Of a stretch of DNA of 64,000 nt, positions 1 through 7,690 are shown in pieces. The translations under genes and the position numbers were made by a program. Location: contig NZ_CP045096.1 in the NCBI RefSeq assembly GCF_009184865.1, forward strand, positions 992,001-1,056,000. Reading direction: 5' to 3'. The stretch is from Streptomyces phaeolivaceus (GTDB lineage: Bacteria; Actinomycetota; Actinomycetes; Streptomycetales; Streptomycetaceae). The notes below the pieces were generated by a model. The model was not told the DNA's origin and searched no databases. It was given only the letters and a program-made list of their open reading frames with translations. How positions within the stretch are numbered: the stretch's first letter is position 1; each line of letters starts with the position of its first letter.

Positions 1-975
1 GCCCTGCGGACCCTCGCCGACCTCGAACTGCCTCCCGACGAGCTGCTCAGCCGCCTCAACGACATCGTCCACGAGCTCGGTCAGGACTCCTACGCAACCT
101 GCCTGTACTCCGTCTTCGACCCCGTCAGCCGTACCCTCTCACTGTCCCTCGCCGGTCACCCCCCACCGCTCGTCCTGCACCGTGATGGCACGGTCCACCG
201 CCCGGTCCTGGCCCCCGACCCGCCTCTGGGCGCGGCCGAACCGCCCTTCACTCTGCACGAACTGCAACTGCCACAGGAAAGCCTCCTGGCCTTCTGCACC
301 GACGGCCTTCTCGAAGCCTCCACCGGGGACCTCGAACAGGGACTGACCCAGCTCCAGCAGACTCTGGCCCGCGCCGCGGCCCTGACGCCCTGCTTCCCGA
401 ACGGAGACCCGGACACCACCTCCGGACACCTCGACGACCTGTGCGACCAGGTCCTCTCGGCGCTGCTCCCCGACCATGAACAAACCGACGACGACGCGGT
501 ACTCCTCATAGCCCGCACCATGCCCACGGCCACCGGCGACATCGCCACGTACAGCCTGCCCCGACATCCCCGGGCAGCCGCACAGGCCCGCCAACACGTC
601 CGCGAGCAACTGGCCGGCTGGGGACTGAACGACCTCGTCATGACCACCGAACTCCTGGCCAGCGAGCTCGTCGGCAATGTCGTCCGGCATGCCAAGGGCC
701 CCATACGCCTGCGCCTGCTGCGCAGCCGGACACTGATCTGCGAGGTCTACGACGGCAGCCTCACCACCCCCCGCATCCGCCGTGCCACATACACCGACGA
801 GGGAGGCCGAGGACTGCAGCTGGTAGCAGCCCTCTCCGACCGCTGGGGCGCTCGCTACCTCAGCGACGGCAAGTGCATCTGGGCAGAACAGAGCCTCCCG
901 CATCCGGCCGGCACAGCGGTCCCTGGCCGTCCACATAGCACTGCCCAGACAAGGCGCGCCGCGACAGACACATGA
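1..975 (+). CDS. SpoIIE-type PP2C phosphatase fused to HATPase anti-sigma domain (5' end outside window)
   Basis: The reading frame is open from base 1, so the N-terminus lies outside the window; 324 residues are visible. The first ~170 residues are the end of a PP2C/SpoIIE serine phosphatase domain, with the motifs AGHPPPLVL, CTDGLLE and DDDAVLLIA. An anti-sigma-factor-like HATPase domain follows, with the N-box ELLASELVGNVVRHA near residue 217-231 and a glycine-rich DEGGRGLQLV segment. In Streptomyces, such fusions usually combine an RsbU-like phosphatase and an RsbW-like kinase in partner-switching control of sigma factors, often behind PAS/GAF sensor domains. The sensor part and partner are not visible. 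Family assignment is secure; the signal is unknown. Confidence 0.9.
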   Translation, partial: ALRTLADLELPPDELLSRLNDIVHELGQDSYATCLYSVFDPVSRTLSLSLAGHPPPLVLHRDGTVHRPVLAPDPPLGAAEPPFTLHELQLPQESLLAFCTDGLLEASTGDLEQGLTQLQQTLARAAALTPCFPNGDPDTTSGHLDDLCDQVLSALLPDHEQTDDDAVLLIARTMPTATGDIATYSLPRHPRAAAQARQHVREQLAGWGLNDLVMTTELLASELVGNVVRHAKGPIRLRLLRSRTLICEVYDGSLTTPRIRRATYTDEGGRGLQLVAALSDRWGARYLSDGKCIWAEQSLPHPAGTAVPGRPHSTAQTRRAATDT

Positions 976-1174
976 CCGGAGAGCAACAAATGCCCAGGGG
1001 CTCCCTGGACGTCGACCAACCACGTCGGTCGCCGGTGGTCGTCACTGCTCGCGCATTCATCACCACGAGGCCATCAGAACCGGCGGCTCGCCGCCACCTA
1101 CTCATCCGACCCAGCGGCTACCGACGGCGGTCCTCCAACGAAGTCGGCAAGTGGACCACCCACCGCATTGGGGT
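976..1174. other. Intergenic gap, nothing recognised
   Basis: About 200 bases between the end of the phosphatase gene and the convergent end of the TetR gene. Short open frames exist, but none shows a ribosome binding site together with a recognisable protein. Confidence 0.5.
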
Positions 1175-1873
1175 CTAGTTCTTGCCGTCCGGGACGCCGG
1201 GAGTGACCAGCAGTTGGTGATGGAGCAGCTCGGTGAGCCATTGCTGGTATGCCTCATCGGACCATCCGCGTCCGTTGGTGGCGCGGAAGTAGAGCTCCAG
1301 GCTGCTCAGCATCAACCCGCGGTCGACGGCCTGCTGTTGGGTCAGGCCCGGCGCGAGCATGTCGGCGGCGGCCAGCGCGTCGATGATGGGTTCCAGCCAG
1401 GCCTGCGCGTTGCGGTCGCCCTGTTCTCGTAGGTCCAGGACAGCAGGGTCGCCACCGGCGTTGAGTGCTGCGGCCAGCACGTCCCGGCCGGTGGCGAACA
1501 GGGTGCGGTGCCATGCCGCGTACCACTCCAGCTTGCGTCGGGGGTCAGGCTCGGCCTCGATACGTGCGCGCCAGTCTTCACCGTCGGCCTCGGTTTCGAG
1601 GCGGCTCACCAGCTCGCGCATGATTTCGCCTTTGCTGCTGAACACGGCGTACACGGTTGGTGTGGCCACCCCGGCATGCTCGGCGATGAGCGCCACAGTC
1701 GTACCGGCGAACCCTCGTGTGGCGAACAGCTCACGGGCCGCGGCGGCAATGCGCCCACGCGTGTCGGCCGCACGCTCGTCGCGCAGTGCAGATCTGTACC
1801 GGCGCCGTCGCGCCGAGCCCGAAGAACCTGCCTGCCCGTCTCGTCGACCTTGCACATCACTCACGGTTGACAC
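1175..1873 (-). CDS. TetR-family transcriptional regulator
   Basis: A 232-residue protein. After a basic ~35-residue leader comes a typical TetR N-terminal helix-turn-helix: DTRGRIAAAARELFATRGF, then TTVALIAEHAGVATPTVYAVF, then SSKGEI. The ligand-binding half is variable, as is normal. It is divergent from the MFS transporter at 2314, the usual layout of a repressor controlling an efflux pump. The chosen GTG start (1873) lacks a clear Shine-Dalgarno sequence, and a later start just before the DNA-binding domain is possible. A 16-base sequence just upstream (1890-1905) also occurs at 46491-46506, beside the remnant of a similar TetR gene, so it is a good operator candidate. Confidence 0.88.
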   Translation of the reverse strand: MSTVSDVQGRRDGQAGSSGSARRRRYRSALRDERAADTRGRIAAAARELFATRGFAGTTVALIAEHAGVATPTVYAVFSSKGEIMRELVSRLETEADGEDWRARIEAEPDPRRKLEWYAAWHRTLFATGRDVLAAALNAGGDPAVLDLREQGDRNAQAWLEPIIDALAAADMLAPGLTQQQAVDRGLMLSSLELYFRATNGRGWSDEAYQQWLTELLHHQLLVTPGVPDGKN

Positions 1874-1905
1874 ACTAGCAGATATAGCACACTATATTGA
1901 AAGTA
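1867..1905 (+). promoter_or_regulatory. Promoter-like boxes with TetR operator half-site
   Basis: A TTGACA box (1867-1872) is followed 20 bases later by TATATT (1893-1898). The latter lies inside CACTATATTGAAAGTA (1890-1905), identical to 46491-46506. At the second locus the sequence continues into a full palindrome; here only one arm is kept. Reading: operator/promoter of the divergent TetR/MFS pair. The remainder of the 1906-2313 gap holds no gene I recognise and is less GC-rich near the MFS start. Confidence 0.55.
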
Positions 1906-2313
1906 GCTCGATAAGATGGAGTAGGCGGTGATCGTGATGCGCTTCGTCGACGGCCTGTACGCCCGCCCGCACCATCCGCGGCTCCGCTGTCGGCCGGCAG
2001 CCACCCAGCGTGCGGACCTAGCCCACGCGCTGAAACGGCACCCGAAGTCACCGTCGCGGTTGTTGCGCGGACACAGTGGACGGTTACGGGTCGACCGCCG
2101 AACCTGACCCACGACCCCAGGACGTCAAACACGGCCGCCCAAGAGCGGCTCGGCACCATCACCGGCGGCAATCTCTACGCGCCACGCGACAGGCGCCAAC
2201 TCGTCCGGCCAGCAAAACGGCAATTCCACCTCCCGAGGACCGGCCCGCTCGCCGCCTGTTGCACACAACCTGCATCGGCGATTCATACAGAATTAACAAA
2301 AAGGGGAATCCTA

Positions 2314-3774
2314 ATGGCTTCCACATCCACCTTTCCCGCCAGTGAAAAAGGTAAAGCGAAGCACAGAAAAGCAAAGCCGGACTCCCCGAACCCTGTGGGA
2401 AAAACGGTCATCATCGCTGTCCTCGGCGTGTTCGTGACCTACCTGCCCATCAACGGCGTAAGCGGCGCTCTCACCACCATTGCCCAGGCCACCCACGCGA
2501 ACACCACGGAATTGCAATGGGTGACCGATAGCTATGTGATTCCCATGGCGGCGGCAGTTCTGTCGGGCGGAGTTTTCGGCGACCTGTACGGGCGACGGCG
2601 CGTCTTCTCGATCGGATTGATACTCACGGCGATCGGTGCGGTCACCGCCGGGCTGGCGAGTCTGCTCGGCTCGGCCGCTGTTCCGACACTTTGGGCAGGT
2701 CAGGCAGTGTCGGGGCTGGGGGCAGGTTTGTTGCTGCCGACGACTCTCGCCTTGATTGCGCACGCAGTCCCCGATCCCCGTGCACGCGGGCGCTACATCA
2801 GTATTTGGGCGACCGGAATCGTGGGAGGTCTCGCTGCGGGGCCGTTGATTTGTGGCGCAATACTGGAATTCGCCGACTTGGGCTGGATATTTTTGCCCAC
2901 TGGCCTTCTTGCGGTGACGGCAGGAGTATTCGCACATTTTACGCTGCCCGAGTCGAAGAATGCGGTGGGTCGGCAGCTGGACTGGCCCGGGCAGATCAGC
3001 GCGACGATCGGTATCGCGTCCATCATCTTTGGTGTCATTGAAGGCGGGGCGCAGGGGTGGGGGTCGCCTGTCGCCCAGGCAGGCTTTGCCGTGGGCGCCG
3101 TGTCCGTCGCAGCTTTCATCTTGTCCGAGTTGCGATCCCCAGCTCCGTTGATGGACCTGCGTCTCTTCCGCTCGACGGGTTTCAGCGTGGCAGCATTTTC
3201 GTCGCTCATCGCCCTGTTCGCCATCGTGGGAATCACGTTTCTGCTGAGCCTGTACCTGGGCAGTGGGCAGCCTCGCTCCGCACTGGAGATCGGACTGAGG
3301 CTGATCTTCGTTCCAGGAACAGCCGCGCTGGTCAGCCCCTTCGCGGGACGCCTCTTGGGCATGGTCGAGCCGGTCCACGTCCTGACTGCCGGTCTGGTGA
3401 TCGGCGCGGTGGGAACACTGCTGCTCGCGAACATCGACACCTCAACGAGCTTCCCGGATCTTGCCTGGCGCCTGGCTGTGTTCGGCGTCTCCGTCGCACT
3501 GATGCTCACCTCGGGCACCGTGGTGTCGGTGAATTCGGCCCCCTGGCATCTGGCAGGTATGGCCTCCGCGGCCAGCACGGCGATGAGGCAGTTCGGTGGA
3601 GCGCTCGGTCCCGCCATCCTCGGTTCCATCTACGTGGGCCAACTGCACAACGGCGGTTCGGCAGCATCCGGGCTCAGGGCAGCGTTGCTGACGACCGGCG
3701 TGCTCTTGAGTACCGGCGTGGTGGGCTGCGTCGCTACGGTGCTCGTCTCTCGCCGCCGCTCGGCGGAGACCTAG
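2314..3774 (+). CDS. MFS drug/solute exporter, DHA2 (14-TMS, EmrB/QacA-like) type
   Basis: A 486-residue, strongly hydrophobic protein with a charged N-terminal tail (about 30 residues rich in K and S) and the length expected for 14 membrane helices. The loop-2/3 motif reads GDLYGRRR, and the helix-4/5 region GAGLLLPTTLALIAHAVPD is typical of DHA2 proton antiporters. It starts with ATG behind AAGGGG and is divergent from a TetR gene, so efflux under TetR repression is the likely role. The substrate cannot be told. A decayed fragment with the same N-terminal signature (VFVTYLAIRGASVALTT) lies at about 47.75 kb, suggesting a duplicated or laterally acquired module. Confidence 0.88.
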   Translation: MASTSTFPASEKGKAKHRKAKPDSPNPVGKTVIIAVLGVFVTYLPINGVSGALTTIAQATHANTTELQWVTDSYVIPMAAAVLSGGVFGDLYGRRRVFSIGLILTAIGAVTAGLASLLGSAAVPTLWAGQAVSGLGAGLLLPTTLALIAHAVPDPRARGRYISIWATGIVGGLAAGPLICGAILEFADLGWIFLPTGLLAVTAGVFAHFTLPESKNAVGRQLDWPGQISATIGIASIIFGVIEGGAQGWGSPVAQAGFAVGAVSVAAFILSELRSPAPLMDLRLFRSTGFSVAAFSSLIALFAIVGITFLLSLYLGSGQPRSALEIGLRLIFVPGTAALVSPFAGRLLGMVEPVHVLTAGLVIGAVGTLLLANIDTSTSFPDLAWRLAVFGVSVALMLTSGTVVSVNSAPWHLAGMASAASTAMRQFGGALGPAILGSIYVGQLHNGGSAASGLRAALLTTGVLLSTGVVGCVATVLVSRRRSAET

Positions 3775-4000
3775 TCGTGCAGGCCGACCATCACCGCAGG
3801 GTGTTGTCGTGCGGCCGCCACCGCCGCCCACAGCCTGGCGCCCTTCAGACCCACACACGTCTCGGGCCACATGGGCCGTCACTCCCACCGCACCACTGTT
3901 GCGCCTGGCAGGCCGCCGCCCGCGGCTCAACGCCTCGATCGGCGCCACCTTCAGACCTGATTCGGCACCCGGCCGACCAACCCATCAAGGAGAACACCGC

Positions 4001-4582
4001 ATGACTGACCTGAAGATCGCCATCATCGTCGGCAGCACCCGTCCCGGCCGCAACGGCAAGGCCGTCGCCGACTGGGTGGTGTCCCGCGCAGCGGCCCGCA
4101 CCGGCGCCGACTACGAGCCGGTCGATCTTGCCGACTACCCCCTGCCTCACCTGGACGAGGCCATCCCGCCGTCCATGGGCCAGTACGAGGACGAACACAC
4201 CAAGGCATGGGCGGCGAAGATCACCGAGTTCGACGGATACGTCTTCGTCACCCCCGAGTACAACCACTCCACCTCCGGCGTGCTGAAGAACGCGATCGAC
4301 TACCTGTACCGAGAGTGGAACAACAAGGCTGCCGCCTTCGTCTCCTACGGCTCCCTCGGCGGCGCACGGGCCAAAGAGCACCTGCGGGCCGTTGCCAGTG
4401 AACTGCAACTGGCCCACGTACGCCAGCAGCTGTCCTTCTCGCTGTTCACCGACTTCGAGGACTTCTCCGTCTTCAAGCCCGGCGAGCAGCACAGCGCCGC
4501 CGCCACCGTCTTGTTCGACCAGCTCGAGTCCTGGGCCCTCGCCCTCAAGACCGTCAGGGTCAGAGACCGCGTGGTGATGTGA
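4001..4582 (+). CDS. NADPH-dependent FMN reductase
   Basis: A 193-residue flavodoxin-fold protein: nucleotide loop GSTRPGRNGKAVADWV at the N-terminus, then TPEYNHSTSGVLKNAIDYL near residue 85-103, the flavin-binding signature of the NADPH-dependent FMN reductase family. Start ATG 4001 is preceded by AAGGAG. The 3' end overlaps the next start codon (TGATG), so translation is coupled to the SsgA-like gene. Likely role: FMN or quinone/azo reduction in the cytosol. The ~225 bases before it (3775-4000) carry no recognisable gene. Confidence 0.88.
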   Translation: MTDLKIAIIVGSTRPGRNGKAVADWVVSRAAARTGADYEPVDLADYPLPHLDEAIPPSMGQYEDEHTKAWAAKITEFDGYVFVTPEYNHSTSGVLKNAIDYLYREWNNKAAAFVSYGSLGGARAKEHLRAVASELQLAHVRQQLSFSLFTDFEDFSVFKPGEQHSAAATVLFDQLESWALALKTVRVRDRVVM

Positions 4583-5037
4583 TGGAGAACCTGGATGATC
4601 TCACTTCGGTGGTGTGCAGGATACTCGTCCACCTCCTTGTCGAAGATGGGGTGGACCAGCCCGTGATCGTTGATCTGCGATACAGCAGCGCCGATCCGTA
4701 TGCTGTGGTCATGACATTCCACCCGTCCCCTGACGCGAGGGTGCGATGGGTCATCGGTCGCGATCTCCTCCTGGGCGGACGGAATCGCCTCGTCGGCGTC
4801 GGTGACGTCCAGATCTGGCCGTCACAGCATGCCTCTCTGGGCAAGGTATGCATCGGCCTACGCCCGCGCGGGAACAAGGAAGCGGTTGTCGTAGTGGCCT
4901 CGGGGCGATCCCTTGACGCCTTCCTGCGGAGAACTCTGGCGGTGGTGCCGGTCGGCACCGAGGAACGTCATCTGGATATGGACGGAACCGTCCAGCAACT
5001 TCTCAGCGGCCCTGACAAGCCGGACATGACCCGATGA
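4582..5037 (+). CDS. SsgA-like (SALP) sporulation/cell-division regulator
   Basis: A 151-residue protein matching the SsgA/SsgB family in size and pattern: conserved DPYAVVMTFHPS near residue 39-50, WVIGRDLLLGG, and GVGDVQIWPS. SsgA-like proteins occur in morphologically complex actinomycetes and help position septa and peptidoglycan remodelling in sporulation. The start ATG overlaps the stop of the FMN reductase; a GTG three bases earlier is also possible. The coupling to an FMN reductase is unusual, and no functional link is evident. Which of the Ssg paralogues it matches cannot be decided by eye. Confidence 0.85.
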   Translation: MENLDDLTSVVCRILVHLLVEDGVDQPVIVDLRYSSADPYAVVMTFHPSPDARVRWVIGRDLLLGGRNRLVGVGDVQIWPSQHASLGKVCIGLRPRGNKEAVVVVASGRSLDAFLRRTLAVVPVGTEERHLDMDGTVQQLLSGPDKPDMTR

Positions 5038-5089
5038 AGGAACGGCTCGTGGTCTCCGTCGGCGACCACGTCACGGAAGGCTCGGCGGC

Positions 5090-6000
5090 ATCGCGCTACC
5101 CCCGACGATCCGCGATGCCTTCGCCGAGCGGGCGGTGCGGCTGCGGCCGGACGAGTGGGAAGGCGCCGATCAGCAGGTCGATGAACGCCTGGGCCGTCCG
5201 CGAACGGGCGGCCCTCGGTGTCCGTGATCAGCGAGACCTCCCACCACGCCTCCGGGCGCACGGCCGGAGGGCGACGGGGCGTGAGCCCGCGGCCATCGAG
5301 ACGCTCAGAACGCGAAGCCGCTTTTGTCCTTGACCAGTTCGAGCACCGTGGGGATACCGGGGTCTTCCACAGCGATCACCGACGCACCACGGCTGCCAGG
5401 AACAGCCGGTCCGCGCTGAACGGGGTCCCCCATCCGGAGGAAATCCCACGAAACTCTCGCCGCCGAGTTCAGCGAGCAGGACGACCCGGCGCCGGGTCAG
5501 CGGGTGGTCGTCCGGGCAGGCCGGCAAGATCGGCTCGGAGGTTATTGGGTGTGCCTTCAGGCCGGGCAGATAGTCGCCGGGCAGGGCGGCGAAGGCCAGA
5601 TCGAGCGTGCCGTCGAGCACACGGCGGCCAGTTCGACCACTCCGCCCATAACAGCGCTTGGGATGATCTGCACCTGCGGGTGTTCCTGGCGGTAACGAGT
5701 CAGCACGGCGGCAAGTCGATCAACGTCAGCGAGTGCGTCTGCCGAGCGGCACGGTGCCGCCCAGTCCGCCGTGCGCAGCAGCGACGGCGTCTCGGGCGGC
5801 ATCCACCGCGCTCAGCGCGCTACGCGCCTCCGCCAGCAGCACCCGCCCCGCATCGATGAGTTCGACGCGGTGGGTGGTGCGATCGAACAGCCGGCCGCCC
5901 AACTCCCGTTCCAGCGACCGAATGGAGACGGACAACGCCGACTGGACAAGGTGGAGGCAAGCCGCAGCACGGCTCGTTGCGGGCCTGCCAGGACTGCTGG
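5090..6000 (-). pseudogene. LysR-family regulator, multiply frameshifted
   Basis: Pieces of a whole LysR protein occur in order on the minus strand but in different frames. The HTH part near 5990-5780 has HLVQSALSVSIRSLERELGG and FDRTTHRVELIDAG. Next is an effector-domain start near 5730-5620 (LTRYRQEHPQVQIIPSAVMG). The effector core at 5620-5400 has LDLAFAALPGDYLPGL and CPDDHPL. The C-terminus is near 5235-5100 (PEAWWEVSLITD, then RTAQAFIDLLIGAFP). Combined length matches a ~300-residue LysR protein. At least three frame changes are needed and the first helix is poorly preserved, so the gene is dead unless the assembly is wrong. Confidence 0.8.
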
Positions 6001-6469
6001 TGGCCAGGATCTTCAATGGGGGCCTCGGTGGGCCTGACGACCGCGACGGCCACCGCGTACCTCGGTGAGCTGCATCGGCGGCATCGGTGTCGGTCCGCTG
6101 GCCGCAAGGCCGCTGGCCCTGTGACCGCGTGCACGGTGATGCTGGTTTTCGAGGTTGTCGTGGCACCCGCCGTGGTGGCCTGGCTGGTCACCATGCTCCC
6201 CTTGGCCGGACCGTCGGCCCTGGTCAGCGGCGTACTGATCACCCTGCGGCAGCGGACTCGCCCCCAGGGTGGCACACCCGACACCCTGTACGTCGGCCTC
6301 GCACCGCGCAGTGTCCTGCTCGCCTTGACGGCGGTCGATCTACCTCCGGATGGGCATCGTCGCCCTGCTCTCCGGTTTTCCTGACGCCGCGGCAGCTGTC
6401 GCTCATGTCGGCGTCTTCTGATGGCGGTCTCGGCCGGCCGCCGTACGTCCCGAGGCCGGGTAAGAGGCT
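6001..6469. other. Gap with weak hydrophobic open frame, possibly a decayed membrane gene
   Basis: Plus-strand frames between 6010 and 6422 contain hydrophobic stretches, such as VTACTVMLVFEVVVAPAVVA and, in another frame near 6345-6420, GIVALLSGFPD. They could be the tail of a lost membrane protein, but I could not assign a family. No functional gene is claimed. Confidence 0.25.
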
Positions 6470-7636
6470 TCAGCCCAAGGCCGCACGGCTCCGTGCGGCG
6501 GTTGCGCCGAGCGGCTTGGCCGGGCCGTCGTGGTGGATCGGGATGTGCGCGCCGGTCAGCGGCGCGCCGGTGCCGCCGCGCCGGGCGGCGACGACTTCGG
6601 CGGCGATGGACAGTGCGGTCTCCTCCGCGGTCCGCCCCCCGAGATCGAGGCCTATGGGAGAGCGCAGGCGTGCCAACTCCCCCACGGTGACTCCGGCATC
6701 GCGCAGACGCCGTTGGCGATCTTCGTGGGTGCGGCGGGAGCCCAGGGCCCCGATGTACGCGACCGGTAGCCGCAGTGCCAGCCGCAGGAGCGGGATGTCG
6801 AACTTGGCATCGTGGGTGAGCACACACAGCACGGTGCGTCCGTCCATGGCGGTCGCTGCGAGATAGCGGTGCGGCCAGTCGACGACCACCTCGTCCGCGT
6901 CCGGGAACCGTGCTCTGGTGGCGAACACGGGGCGGGCGTCGCACACGGTCACGTGGTAACCGAGGAACTTGCCGAGCCGCACCAGCGCCGAGGCGAAGTC
7001 GATCGCGCCGAACACGATCATGCGCGGTGCCGGAACGGTCGACTCGACCAGCAGAGTGAGCGGCCGTCCGCAGTACGAGCCGTCGGCCCCGACGGTGACC
7101 GTCCCGGTGCGCCCCGCGTCCAAGAGCGCTCGGGCCTCAGCGGCGGCCGTGCGGTCCAGTCCGGGGTGGGCGCCGAAGCCACCCTCGTACGAGCCGTCGG
7201 GGCGTACGAGAAGAGCGTGCCCCATCACCTCGGTCGGCCCGTCCGTGATCCGAGCCAGTGCCACGGCATCCCCCGCCTCGGCGGCGGCAAGCACCGTGGC
7301 GTACACGTTCCGTCCGGGAGTGTCCGAGCGGACCGGCGTGACGAGGATGTCGATGACTCCGCCGCAGGTCAGGCCCACGGCGAAGGCGTCGTCGTCGCTG
7401 TAGCCGAAGCGTGCCGACGTCGTCTCGCCGTCAGCCAGGGCCTGTTCGCACAACTCGTACACGGCCCCCTCCACGCAGCCGCCGGAGACCGACCCGATCG
7501 CCGTACCGTGGGCGTCGACGGCGAGCGCGGCGCCGGGTGGACGAGGCGTGCTGCCGCTCACCGCCACGACGGTGGCCACGGCGACGTCGCGTCCTTGCGC
7601 GATCCATGGGTGCAGGGCTTGGGCAATGTCCAGCAT
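6470..7636 (-). CDS. XdhC/CoxI family molybdenum-enzyme maturation factor
   Basis: A 388-residue protein. The N-terminal XdhC/CoxI domain has ATVVAVSGSTPRPPGAALAV, then GSVSGGCVEGAVYE and GLTCGGVIDILV. The C-terminal Rossmann domain has YIGALGSRRTHEDRQ and LRSPIGLDLGGRTAEETALS. XdhC proteins bind and sulfurate molybdenum cofactor before its insertion into xanthine-dehydrogenase-family enzymes. ATG at 7636 is preferred because GGAG lies seven bases upstream; TTG at 7648 is an alternative. It is the last gene of the CoA-ligase operon, 54 bases after the CocE-like gene, and plausibly matures the hydroxylase at 20.2-23.9 kb. Confidence 0.9.
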   Translation of the reverse strand: MLDIAQALHPWIAQGRDVAVATVVAVSGSTPRPPGAALAVDAHGTAIGSVSGGCVEGAVYELCEQALADGETTSARFGYSDDDAFAVGLTCGGVIDILVTPVRSDTPGRNVYATVLAAAEAGDAVALARITDGPTEVMGHALLVRPDGSYEGGFGAHPGLDRTAAAEARALLDAGRTGTVTVGADGSYCGRPLTLLVESTVPAPRMIVFGAIDFASALVRLGKFLGYHVTVCDARPVFATRARFPDADEVVVDWPHRYLAATAMDGRTVLCVLTHDAKFDIPLLRLALRLPVAYIGALGSRRTHEDRQRRLRDAGVTVGELARLRSPIGLDLGGRTAEETALSIAAEVVAARRGGTGAPLTGAHIPIHHDGPAKPLGATAARSRAALG

Positions 7637-7690
7637 GTCGTTCTCCAACCGGTTCCGGTCGAGCCGCGGATACGTCGCCGGTGGCGGGGT

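Noticed and set aside
5820..6944. 374-residue minus-strand frame spanning the LysR and XdhC region
   Set aside because: Arg/Pro-rich composition, no motifs, and conflicts with clear LysR and XdhC coding frames.
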